In this document: positions 1 to 7,847 of the stretch, piece by piece | How positions within the stretch are numbered: position 1 is the stretch's first letter | Layout: every line of letters starts with the position of its first letter | The notes under the pieces: generated by a model | Databases searched by the model: none | The model's input: the letters and a program-made list of their open reading frames with translations, nothing else | What the model was told of the DNA's origin: nothing | Assembly: GCA_025094145.1 (NCBI GenBank) | Contig: JALLLS010000174.1 | Location: 1 to 16,721, forward strand | DNA length: 16,721 nt | Direction of reading: 5' to 3' | DNA from: Spinellus fusiger | Lineage: Eukaryota > Mucoromycota > Mucoromycetes > Mucorales > Phycomycetaceae | Position numbers and translations under genes: made by a program

Positions 1-724
1 ATATGGTTTTGGAAAGCTTTTTAAGCATTTCATTCTTCTATGTTCATCTTTGACCCTACATGGGACTTTGGATTAATATACTCACCACATGGACCATGGA
101 TCATGTTTCTTGTTACCAGATTGTACAATTCTGGATCTATATCTTTGAGGGTATTCAGCAGATATAACTTGATCAATTTTTTCACAATTATAATGTTTTG
201 GAACCAATCAAGAAAGAGATGAACATGTAGCAAACCTTGCTTTTGGTACTCAATGGCTCTTACTAAACCTTTATAATTGCCAAGATATGCTTGTAATGAG
301 CTCTTTTTATAAAAGCTTTACCTTTAAATTGAAAATCTGTGCAACTAAATCCGGTCTATTAGCAGCTGTTTGACCTGGAAACAGCTCCCTAGTGATTTCT
401 TCCCACCTTTGATTCACCGTGAAGGTGATGAGTAATGAAGGTTTTTCAAACTGTCAAACTATTGCCATGGCATCTTGATATTGCTTAGCCATAAATCTGG
501 GTCTTCCCAAAAAAAACTGCTTGGTAATACAATTTGACAACCAATAGATGATGCAACAATGTCTTGATTGATAAGTGTATTGTGCAATCCTTGATACAAA
601 TCAGCTCTAATTGAGGCTTGATGGTAACGAACCCATGATAATTTGTTTTGGTCACATAATGCCCAGATATCCAACAAGTATTGTTGAAAGAGATGCTTGG
701 TCTTGAAAATAATGGGGTACTATA
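1..724 (-). pseudogene. Helitron Rep/helicase relic, Rep-domain part (continues beyond window start)
   Basis: Reading the minus strand, several frames together give a Helitron replication-initiator (Rep) domain. From high to low coordinates I see LFQQYLLDIWAL with WVRYHQ (about 690-600), IVLPSSF (about 525), QYQDAMAIV (about 480-455), ELFPGQTAANRPDLV (about 390-345), GLLHVHLFLDW containing the HUH-type metal-binding motif HVH at 219-227, and DPELYNLVTRNMIHGPCG (about 140-80). This order is that of known Helitron proteins. The frame changes near 480, and in-frame stops occur after AIV and in the stretch before the HUH motif, so it is a pseudogene. The catalytic tyrosines and the helicase would lie beyond position 1. 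It is the continuation of the relic at 2067-3329, separated from it by the mariner element. Confidence 0.82.
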
Positions 725-726
725 TA

Positions 727-754
727 CAGTCACGCACCATTGAATTTAATACTT
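727..754. repeat. 28-bp terminal inverted repeat of mariner copy 1, outer end
   Basis: It starts CAGTCACGCACCATTG and matches the reverse complement of 2039-2066 over 28 bases. The TA at 725-726 is the target duplication. Confidence 0.92.
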
Positions 755-896
755 TTGAAAATAAATTTCAGGACGAAATATTTAGGATATGTTCAACATT
801 AGATAAAACACTTTACACTTGATATAGAAGCTTCAAACTTTCACACACCAAAGCTTAATATCTTTAATTATAGAAAATAAAATAACAATAATATAA

Positions 897-1961
897 TTAA
901 TATTTCGTATGGCCTCCTTTGGCATCAATTACAGCCTGGCATCTATCTGTCATACTCAGAACTAATCGTTGTGCAAGTTCAACACCAACCCTCTCCCACT
1001 CCTCTGCAAGTAGAGCCTTCAAACTTTCAATATTGGTAATAGATACCCTTCTTTCCTCAATTCGTCTTTCCAAGGCCCACCAGATATGTTTAATTGGGCT
1101 CAAGTCAGGACTTTGTGCGGGCCAGTACTCAAAGCCCCTAATTTGATGCGTCTCTTTCCACCATCTGGCATAGGCCCCAGTATGACAACTAGCACTCTTT
1201 TATTGTAACAGAGCCTCATTGTCCTTTTTCTAATGTAATTCCATGAACCAAAGATCAAACTCACCAGCCATAATTTTGATATATTCGTCTTGGTTTACAG
1301 TGCCATCAACAAAGACTAATGGGCCAAGTCCACCCACCCAAAAACAGCTCCAAAGCATCACCCCACCGCTACTAGACTTCGTTGTTGGAACAATATGATT
1401 AGAATCATACCTTTCTCCAACTTTTCTGATTAGACGGGCACCTCCATCGTTCCCTTTCACGGTGTACCTGGACTCATCAGACCAGATGACACCTTTCCAC
1501 TGGTCGTTTGTCCAATTGACATGTTCTTTAGCTCAACAAAGCCGTTTCTCTTTGTGTTTTACAGTTAAGGCTGGCTTGTGAGCTGGAGAAAAAGATCCAA
1601 ACCCTAACTGCTTACAGTAACGGATAATGGTGTTTCTACATACATCAATCTAAATCTTCAACATTCCCAATTTCAACTGATTATATGAGGCAAGTGGGTC
1701 CTCTCTAATGACCTTTTCCAGGTATCTGAGGTCCCTCTCACTGGCTTTCTTAGGTTTTCCATGACTCTTTAAACGCAATGGTGACCCACATTTTTTGATG
1801 TTTCCGATACTATTTTGAACTGTGGGCTTTTTCATCTCAAACGTAGTTGAGATGATAGTCAATTCTAATCCGGCCTTCAACAGGTAATAGATATCTCACA
1901 GCTTTTTATTTTTTGCTTTATCATCTCCACAAGTGTGAGTTTCTGAAAATGTATCTGACAT
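897..1961 (-). pseudogene. Tc1/mariner DDE transposase, mariner copy 1, five premature stops
   Basis: The reading frame starts at an ATG at 1961 (MSDTFSETHTCG) and runs 354 codons without any frameshift to TAA at 899-897. An N-terminal helix-turn-helix region (around TFEMKKPTVQNSIGNI) is followed by the DDE domain: IWSDES with the first Asp, VMLWSCFWVGGLGPLV, then SASCHTGAYARWW, and WPAQSPDLSPIKHIWWALERR with the third acidic residue. Five in-frame stops interrupt it. The usual QDNA block reads stop-Lys-Ser-Ala, so the second catalytic Asp is lost as well. The protein cannot be active. Copy 2 carries the same defects. Confidence 0.9.
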
Positions 1962-2038
1962 GTTGTGTTGGTTTAATAATATTTGGAAAGAAGAAGAGTC
2001 TTATGCAAAAAAAAAGTTTTTTTTATTAAAATTTAGGC

Positions 2039-2066
2039 AAGTATTAAATTCAATGGTGCGTGACTG
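2039..2066. repeat. 28-bp terminal inverted repeat of mariner copy 1, inner end
   Basis: It ends GGTGCGTGACTG and is followed by TA at 2067-2068. It is a perfect inverted match to 727-754. It lies about 78 bp upstream of the transposase ATG on the minus strand. Confidence 0.92.
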
Positions 2067-3329
2067 TATCTCTAAGATGCAAACGGAATCTGTAGTAGAC
2101 ACGTCGAGGCAGTCTTCCACCACTGTTGTTGTTGTTGTTGTTATTCTCAACTGTAGTATTGATCATAGTGTCCTGATCCCCCTCTTCTATTAGCTCATTT
2201 TGGTTTCTATTCTCACCCGTAACAGAACCCTTCAAAGTCATACTACAATCCCAACCTGATTCTCCATTGGGAAACATCAAAACATAGTGCAAGGGAATAT
2301 ACAACCCGCTGTTTTGTTTACTCAAGTAAAAGAATATTTTGCTTCATTAGTGGTACGACGATGGTAGACCCTGATGTCTTTGAAAGTCTCTGTTTGGCTA
2401 TCATCATTAGGAGCAATTGCAGCGATTTCATTTGCAGTAGTAATGTTTTAAGTTCTTCTATCATTGCCAGCAACTAAATTAATGTTCAAAAAGGACTTAT
2501 TCTAACAAAAGGAATAAGATTTTCAATTCTACTAGTATTATTATCATCATTAGTACAAACAGTAGAAAGAAGTTCATGGGCAGTTTTGTACATTATGATA
2601 TACGACTACAATCATCCAACAAGGAGGTGATGCTTAAGAAATCTCATAGTCAATATCTGGTGAGCTGGTGCTCTCAAACTTGCAGCATATTAAGGATCAT
2701 AAATATCCAGCTGAGCATACTTTGGTTGTTGAACTTCCAACAACTAAAAGACCCTGAGTATGGTAAAGCTCACCATGAACTTGGAATGGCATCATTTCTC
2801 AATTTGCTCAACAGCATTGAAACCAATCAAAGTAAAAGCAAAGGTGGCATTATATCTTCTCAGTTGCTCACGAAAACGTCTACCTCTAACTGACATGTCA
2901 TCATATAAATCTCTCAAATAAGCTGGTGGGTCAGCTAAAGATCTCAACTCAACGTTTCCATTTCTACAACATGACATCCAAAGTTTACTTGGACTTATTT
3001 CATCCTTCCAGTGCTTGGCACCACAGTTTGAACACATATGGTTCATTTGACCAAGCTCAAGTTGTCTCATTCTGCTTAATTCAGGAATAAACAGCAGGAA
3101 GTCTTACGGCTCGAGCTATTTGGCGTTTTCTTCTTCCTTCATTAGCATTGTTATTCTTCTTGGGTGTTTCAAAGGGTGCAATTGCGACAAAAGAACGAAT
3201 AAGCTAATATAAATATATATATAATATTTCATTAGTTTAAAATGTTAAATAGAAAGAAGGAGTTAAATTTTGACGGGGAGTGTCTAAAGAAGACTCAAGA
3301 ACAGTAATAGTAGCAGGAATAGGATTCAT
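2067..3329 (-). pseudogene. Helitron Rep/helicase relic, N-terminal part
   Basis: The minus strand encodes, across shifting frames, the N-terminal region typical of Helitron proteins. From high to low coordinates: a basic stretch GRRKRQIARAVRLP (about 3145-3100), the zinc-knuckle-like MCSNCGAKHW (about 3037-3008) with a CC pair, ELRSLADPPAYLRDL, YNATFAFTLIGFNAV (about 2850-2810), VHGELYH (about 2780-2760), PKYAQLDIYDP (about 2730-2700), TANEIAAIAPND with KDIRVYHRR (about 2435-2350), and LHYVLMFPNGESGW (about 2295-2250). Stops and frame changes are frequent, so it is dead. A possible start, MNPIPATITVLE, is at 3329. The frame breaks off at the TA where mariner copy 1 is inserted and resumes below 725. 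An Asn run encoded by AAC repeats lies near 2115-2140. Confidence 0.8.
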
Positions 3330-3480
3330 TATAGCAATTATTAATAAGAAAAGAAAGAAGTAAACTTTCATTTTTCATATTTTTTTTTTTATTTATTCTT
3401 TTTTTTTTTTAATCTCCGCACACATGTTTATATGTATATCTATTTTGAAGATGGTTCACTCAAGAGGTGATTGGCATCTA

Positions 3481-4542
3481 TCTGATATATTTTCAGAAAC
3501 TCACACTTGTGGAGATGATAAAGCAAAAAATAAAAAGCTGTGAGATATCTATTACCTGTTGAAGGCCGGATTAGAATTGACTATCATCTCAACTACGTTT
3601 GAGATGAAAAAGCCCACAGTTCAAAATAGTATCGGAAACATCAAAAAATGTGGGTCACCATTGCGTTTAAAGAGTCATGGAAAACCTAAGAAAGCCAGTG
3701 AGAGGGACCTCAGATACCTGGAAAAGGTCATTAGAGAGGACCCACTTGCCTCATATAATCAGTTGAAATTGGGAATGTTGAAGATTTAGATTGATGTATG
3801 TAGAAACACCATTATCCGTTACTGTAAGCAGTTAGGGTTTGGATCTTTTTCTCCAGCTCACAAGCCAGCCTTAACTGTAAAACACAAAGAGAAACGGCTT
3901 TGTTGAGCTAAAGAACATGTCAATTGGACAAACGACCAGTGGAAAGGTGTCATCTGGTCTGATGAGTCCAGGTACACCGTGAAAGGGAACGATGGAGGTG
4001 CCCGTCTAATCAGAAAAGTTGGAGAAAGGTATGATTCTAATCATATTGTTCCAACAACGAAGTCTAGTAGCGGTGGGGTGATGCTTTGGAGCTGTTTTTG
4101 GGTGGGTGGACTTGGCCCATTAGTCTTTGTTGATGGCACTGTAAACCAAGACGAATATATCAAAATTATGGCTGGTGAGTTTGATCTTTGGTTCATGGAA
4201 TTACATTAGAAAAAGGACAATGAGGCTCTGTTACAATAAAAGAGTGCTAGTTGTCATACTGGGGCCTATGCCAGATGGTGGAAAGAGACGCATCAAATTA
4301 GGGGCTTTGAGTACTGGCCCGCACAAAGTCCTGACTTGAGCCCAATTAAACATATCTGGTGGGCCTTGGAAAGACGAATTGAGGAAAGAAGGGTATCTAT
4401 TACCAATATTGAAAGTTTGAAGGCTCTACTTGCAGAGGAGTGGGAGAGGGTTGGTGTTGAACTTGCACAACGATTAGTTCTGAGTATGACAGATAGATGC
4501 CAGGCTGTAATTGATGCCAAAGGAGGCCATACGAAATATTAA
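3481..4542 (+). pseudogene. Tc1/mariner DDE transposase, mariner copy 2, no start codon, five premature stops
   Basis: This is the same frame as in copy 1: 353 codons with no frameshift, ending in TAA at 4540-4542. Premature stops are TGA 3541, TAG 3787, TGA 3904, TAG 4207 and TAA 4237 (first bases). The position that is ATG in copy 1 is CTA here (3478-3480), and upstream sequence is unrelated to copy 1. The DDE landmarks are the same as in copy 1, including loss of the second catalytic Asp next to the stop at 4237. All five stops could each come from one C-to-T or G-to-A change (for example CGA, CAG, CAA or TGG), which is inference. Confidence 0.9.
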
Positions 4543-4712
4543 TTATATTATTGTTATTTTATTTTCTATAATTAAAGATATTAAGCTTTGGTGTGTGAAA
4601 GTTTGAAGCTTCTATATCAAGTGTAAAGTGTTTTATCTAATGTTGAACATATCCTAAATATTTCGTCCTGAAATTTATTTTCAAAAGTATTAAATTCAAT
4701 GGTGCGTGACTG
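3489..4712 (+). mobile_element. Tc1/mariner DNA transposon, copy 2, lacking its 5' end
   Basis: This 1224-bp segment appears identical to 727-1950 in inverted orientation. Its 3' end has the 28-bp inverted repeat (4685-4712) followed by TA at 4713-4714. The 5' inverted repeat and leader (about 116 bp in copy 1) are absent. Similarity fades over about 10 bases (3479-3488, 7 of 10 matching) and then stops. On the minus strand the break reads ...AAAATATA then TCAGATAG, which fits a Helitron 5' end (TC) inserted after an A. This suggests the Helitron cut this element in two and the other half lies outside the window. Confidence 0.85.
4685..4712. repeat. 28-bp terminal inverted repeat of mariner copy 2, 3' end
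   Basis: It is identical to 2039-2066 and followed by TA at 4713-4714. Copy 2 has no matching 5' repeat in this window. Confidence 0.9.
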
Positions 4713-5104
4713 TATATCAATCGTATGCAGTACATCTTTTGATATTTAACTCTTTTATTGCATGAGAAACTTTATAATCCTTCTCATAGATTAGGCAAAA
4801 AAAGTTAATTTTATTCTCACTGCTATGGCTTGTTTATTTCTTCTTGAGTTCACTTCTTTACTTTTCTGTTCTTTTTTCGGGAGGTTTCAGATCCACATAA
4901 GAATCGTAGTCGGTAATGTCTCCAAGAAGAGATTACACATTATTGACATCCATCTTAACTGGTTCAAACCCCTCTTCTTCATAAGCTTTGCCTGGTCCAT
5001 CTTCTCTAATGAATGAAAGACTCGTTTCTATTTCTGTAAAAGCTAAGAGAAAGGTGTGCGATTTAGATCTGAATATGAGCAATCTATTTATGGAAATACT
5101 GTAT
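4713..5104 (-). pseudogene. Relic with helix-turn-helix-like end, interrupted by mariner copy 2
   Basis: One minus-strand frame runs from about 5104 to 4713 with in-frame stops only at about 4935, 4860, 4836 and 4719. Peptides in order include FIREDGPGKAYEEEGFEPV, MDVNNV, LLGDITDYDSYVDLKPPEKR and YEKDYKVSHAIKELNIKRC. The last has the pattern of a DNA-binding helix-turn-helix of the kind found at the N terminus of fungal transposases. The frame ends exactly at the TA used by mariner copy 2. The long shared frame with several stops suggests a decayed transposon gene rather than chance. I do not recognise the family with certainty. Confidence 0.45.
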
Positions 5105-5540
5105 GTAGGTTAGAAAGGTAATACTTCATCTGTTTCAAAGAGAGCTATATGAATGGTCGTCCCCTTGTAGGTGCTCGTGGGCATGTCTTCTCAGTAGAAA
5201 TAAGCATAAGGAAAACATTACCAAGTAGTATTGCTTATTTATTCCACTCTTGATATACTATCGTCAAAGGTAATTCTATAACAGTATTGTATATCTCTTT
5301 TATTGAATTGGCTCTGGATAAAGGCCTTTCCCTATCCATCCAATCAGAGACAGGAGATCAGAAAAAAGGATGTCTTTTCTTGTTGACTGATTGGCTGATC
5401 TCTTTTGCTGGGTGTAGTACCCATCAATGCATTCTAGGCATGGTAAGCAAAACTAGCATTTAAATCACCGACTGCACTTCATTTGCTAAGCTATTCTTAT
5501 TCACCTTTTGTCTGCTTTTCATTCCTCCTTTCTCTTTTCA
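5105..5540. other. Intergenic region upstream of the Gln-rich gene; no gene seen
   Basis: No convincing coding exon on either strand. A small minus-strand frame starting MPTSTYKGTTIHIALF (about 5185-5115) is open for 25 codons but joins nothing recognisable. The stretch carries the likely promoter of the downstream gene and a pyrimidine-rich leader just before the ATG. Confidence 0.5.
5340..5394. promoter_or_regulatory. Pair of CCAAT boxes in opposite orientation
   Basis: CCAATCA lies on the plus strand at 5340-5346, and its inverse ATTGG (CCAAT on the minus strand) at 5390-5394. They are 150-200 bp upstream of the ATG at 5541, a usual distance for the CCAAT-binding (Hap/NF-Y) complex of fungi. 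That they act on this gene is inference. Confidence 0.4.
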
Positions 5541-5817
5541 ATGAATAACAATCCATTTCGTTCTCCCAGTGGTGCTTATGATTACAACAACACCAATCAA
5601 ATACCGTATAGTAATAACATAAGTCAGACCCAGTATAATACTGTGTCTGCTTCATCTACTGGACCAATGTGGCAAGGTTCTTCTGTCTCTCTGCAACAGC
5701 AACTTCTGCAACAGCAACAGCAACAGCAACAACTTCAGCAGCAAGCTCATTTACAGCAGACACAACAGCAACTCCAGAGACTTCAACAGCAGCAACAGCA
5801 GCAACAGCAACTTCTGC

Positions 5818-5901
<84 letters not shown>

Positions 5902-6437
5902 TACCGCAACAACCCACTGGCTATGGTGGATCCTATACAAACACTCATGAAAACTACTCTGGCAATATAACAGCAACCACATACCCTCCTCTCTCTTCTT
6001 TCTCCAGTATTACTGCTCATCCTACTGCTAATACAAATGGAAATTTCAACATGCAGCCCACACTTCAACAGCCGATGTATTCTTCTCAGTACTCACAGGG
6101 GGGAAATGGTGCCAATAGTCAGTATTCTCTTTCTTCCTATACACAGTATCCATACTCTACTCAAACCGCCACCCTATACCAACAGCAGCCACAGCAGCCA
6201 CAGCAGCAGCCTCTCTACTATGGACAGCAGCAGTCTTCCTTCCAAAACACTCCTCATGCTCTTCTCCCAGCCAATTTTGGGGAGTCCATTCCTCCTCAAC
6301 CAAAACATCCTCCTATAGATGCTAGTACGCTTCTCTCTGGTACTACTGTACGCAAGGTGCCCTGTCCCGTCTGTGGCAAGACACTGGAGGGTGATGATAG
6401 AGCCATCAATCATCATGTGAATGAACACTACAACTAG
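5541..6437 (+). CDS. Gln/Asn-rich, prion-like protein with C-terminal CxxC-HxxxH zinc finger
   Basis: A single uninterrupted frame gives 298 aa. I chose the ATG at 5541 (MNNNPFRSPSGAYDY); the open frame extends 5' but has no earlier ATG. Residues about 50-120 are mostly glutamine in mixed CAG/CAA codons, then 28 consecutive CAA codons. The middle (about 125-265) is rich in Ser, Thr, Tyr, Gln and Asn, with several PQQPQQ-type runs, and looks disordered. The C-terminal 25 residues contain CPVCGKTLEGDD followed by INHHVNEHYN, i.e. C-x2-C-x12/13-H-x4/3-H. The spacing and the INHHVN helix resemble ubiquitin-binding UBZ-type zinc fingers (Rad18-like, with His for the last Cys); a plain C2H2 finger is the alternative. 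Function is unknown; a regulatory or ubiquitin-reading role is inference. No intron is needed. AATAAA follows at 6611. Confidence 0.82.
5817..5900 (+). repeat. Pure (CAA)28 microsatellite coding for polyglutamine
   Basis: These are 84 bases of uninterrupted CAA in frame with the Gln-rich protein, followed by TTACCG. The flanking glutamine codons are mixed CAG and CAA, so this pure block probably expanded recently. Such a run is prone to slippage. Confidence 0.95.
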
Positions 6438-6610
6438 AGTGTGTAGGCAGCATGGATACCTCTTTCTACCACTTGAACCACTGGATAGAATGCCCCTTTG
6501 TTCTTATAGTCTGACATTGTCTGAGGGTGGTAATACCAGCAACAATAATAATACCCAAACCATCAGACAGAGAGAGAAAAAGAAAAAGAAAAACAGCTCC
6601 TTCCTTTGTC

Positions 6611-6616
6611 AATAAA
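6611..6616 (+). terminator. Candidate poly(A) signal AATAAA for the Gln-rich gene
   Basis: AATAAA lies 174 bp after the stop codon at 6437. It is only 9 bp short of the stop codon of the convergent copper transporter gene (6625), so the two transcripts probably overlap at their 3' ends. Confidence 0.5.
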
Positions 6617-6624
6617 CTCATATT

Positions 6625-7262
6625 TTAATGGCATTGAATAGAACGATCAGAAGTAAGCCAAGGTGTGCCAAATAAGAAATGGCCCACTCCTGCTCCAATA
6701 ACAATTGTCAGCATAAGATACCCATTGAAGGTCATAAACACCAGCATAAGCCAGAAACTAATGGCAGTTAAACATGCATACAAAAGAGAGCGCATCACAG
6801 CATTGGATCTACACCCAAGAAATACATATCAACAGAGATTTATAGTTATTTTCTATAGACTAAAAGATAGATTCTAGGCTATAGTTACCTTGGAAATGGC
6901 CTGTCTCTTCCCAATAGTGAATTGTACTCTCTTGTCTGTTCTTCATGATCATTCTCCAGTGCTTTTTTATAGCACTTATCAAGGACAACAGATTGCGCAC
7001 GTAAATACTCATAGGCAACAGCAATGATGGTAATGGCAATGCAGGACAGTATCATCTGCATGACAGAATGGATATGCCACCACTCAAATACAACGCATAC
7101 ATCTTGTATTTGCCAATTAAAGATCATCTAAACAGTCCGATAGTATCCATCGCAGGTAAGATAAAGAAGTTTTGGGTTCCTACTTGCATTCATTTGGCAT
7201 GTAGAGGGCATTTCGTGGTGATGGTCCATGGTAGTATGGAGTGTATTTTGTGTATTTTGCAT
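6625..7262 (-). CDS. Ctr-family high-affinity copper transporter (SLC31-like), three exons
   Basis: It imports Cu(I) as a trimer in the plasma or vacuolar membrane (family knowledge). Exons are 7262-7188, 7127-6889 and 6808-6625, giving 165 aa, normal for the family. The N terminus is Met/His-rich (MDHHHEMPSTCQMN). The family signature VFEWWHIHS precedes TM1 (about 46-67), ending AYEYLR. A charged loop (69-110) follows. TM2 (about 112-132) carries the copper-coordinating M-x3-M (Met126, Met130). TM3 has G-x3-G (Gly143, Gly147) for trimer packing. The tail ends QCH, like the Cys-His end of other Ctr proteins. Intron 2 (6809-6888, 80 nt) is GT-AG with codon Arg105 split; intron 1 (7128-7187, 60 nt) appears to be GC-AG. 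An alternative start is the in-frame ATG at 7229. The gene is convergent with the Gln-rich gene. Confidence 0.93.
7128..7187 (-). other. Probable GC-AG intron in the copper transporter gene
   Basis: On the minus strand the exon ends CAAATGAAT, the intron starts GCAAGT and ends GTTTAG, and the next exon starts ATGATCTTT. A GT donor three bases further in would put the next exon out of frame and hit a stop. The GC donor restores CQMN-MIFNW, matching the usual Met-Asn-Met-x-Phe-x-Trp before TM1. GCAAGT is the extended consensus of GC-AG introns. Confidence 0.75.
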
Positions 7263-7600
7263 GGATGAAGGAACAAAAAGAGAATAATCATGGGAAAAAA
7301 GAGGGTGGGTAAGTGTGTCTTTATAGGGAAAGAATGAGTTATTTTTGCTTTCTTTACAGCAAGTCCTTTTTGAATAGTTAATGTTGGTAGAGGGGGGTGG
7401 GGGTAGTGTCTATGGTTGACAGGTCACACGACACTAGAACATAACATAACACAACAGACACCATGTCAAAGTACAACTAGTCTTAAAGTAAAGAGTCTAT
7501 TCAATGAAAAGATGAAGATAAAAAGATGTCTACTGATAATAGGGTGACCATAAAGGCTATTGACTCATCCACCGGGGCTTTTCTTTATCTCTTCACCTAT

Positions 7601-7635
7601 TCTACAAGCAGTGTCTACAAGCAGTGTCTACAAGC
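7601..7635. repeat. 13-bp tandem repeat, 2.7 copies
   Basis: TCTACAAGCAGTG occurs at 7601-7613 and 7614-7626, then a partial copy to 7635, directly next to the 14-bp repeat. Confidence 0.85.
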
Positions 7636-7705
7636 AATACACCACTAGGAATACACCCCTAGGAATATACCCCTAGGAATACACCCCTAGGAATACACCT
7701 CTAGG
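7636..7705. repeat. 14-bp tandem repeat, 5 copies, containing CCTAGG
   Basis: There are five consecutive units of AATACACCCCTAGG with single-base variants (7636, 7650, 7664, 7678 and 7692). Three of the units have the palindrome CCTAGG. Function unknown. Confidence 0.9.
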
Positions 7706-7776
7706 ACTGGATGTCCATGTCTACCAGGAAACAGAATGAGCCCATTCATAGCCTATGAACAATGGTAATGATGATT

Positions 7777-7814
7777 TAAAAAATAAAATAAAATAAAATA
7801 AAATAAAATAAAAT
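7777..7814. repeat. (AAATA)n pentanucleotide microsatellite
   Basis: About seven AAATA units lie just 3' of the ceramidase coding end (minus strand). Confidence 0.85.
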
Positions 7815-7847
7815 GATAATAATTATAATTATAATACAAGTCATAAT

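Larger units (their letters stand above)
727..2066 (-). mobile_element. Complete Tc1/mariner DNA transposon, copy 1 (1340 bp), inactive
   Basis: The element begins and ends with the same 28-bp terminal inverted repeat (starting CAGTCACGCACC). It is flanked on both sides by TA (725-726 and 2067-2068), the standard Tc1/mariner target duplication. Its transposase lies on the minus strand and carries premature stops. It is inserted in the Helitron relic: removing it joins the Helitron peptide ending RLHLRD to the peptide beginning YPIIFKTKHLFQQY. The part 727-1950 appears base-for-base identical, in inverted orientation, to 3489-4712; I compared many stretches by eye and found equal lengths and no mismatch. 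Confidence 0.92.
7263..7847. other. Intergenic spacer between ceramidase and copper transporter genes
   Basis: No coding exon seen. It should hold the promoter of the copper transporter (minus strand, just above 7262) and the 3' UTR of the ceramidase. I saw no clear copper-response element. Three tandem repeat blocks lie in it and are listed separately. Confidence 0.55.

Noticed and set aside
4960..4975. GGTTCAAACC as a tRNA T-loop
   Set aside because: No acceptor stem or anticodon arm fits around it.
5508..5540. Upstream extension of the Gln-rich protein from a TTG
   Set aside because: There is no ATG in it and it is pyrimidine-rich leader; the first in-frame ATG is at 5541.
5656..5982. 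Minus-strand poly-Val frame opposite the glutamine tract
   Set aside because: It is only the reverse complement of the CAA/CAG repeat; no independent coding support.
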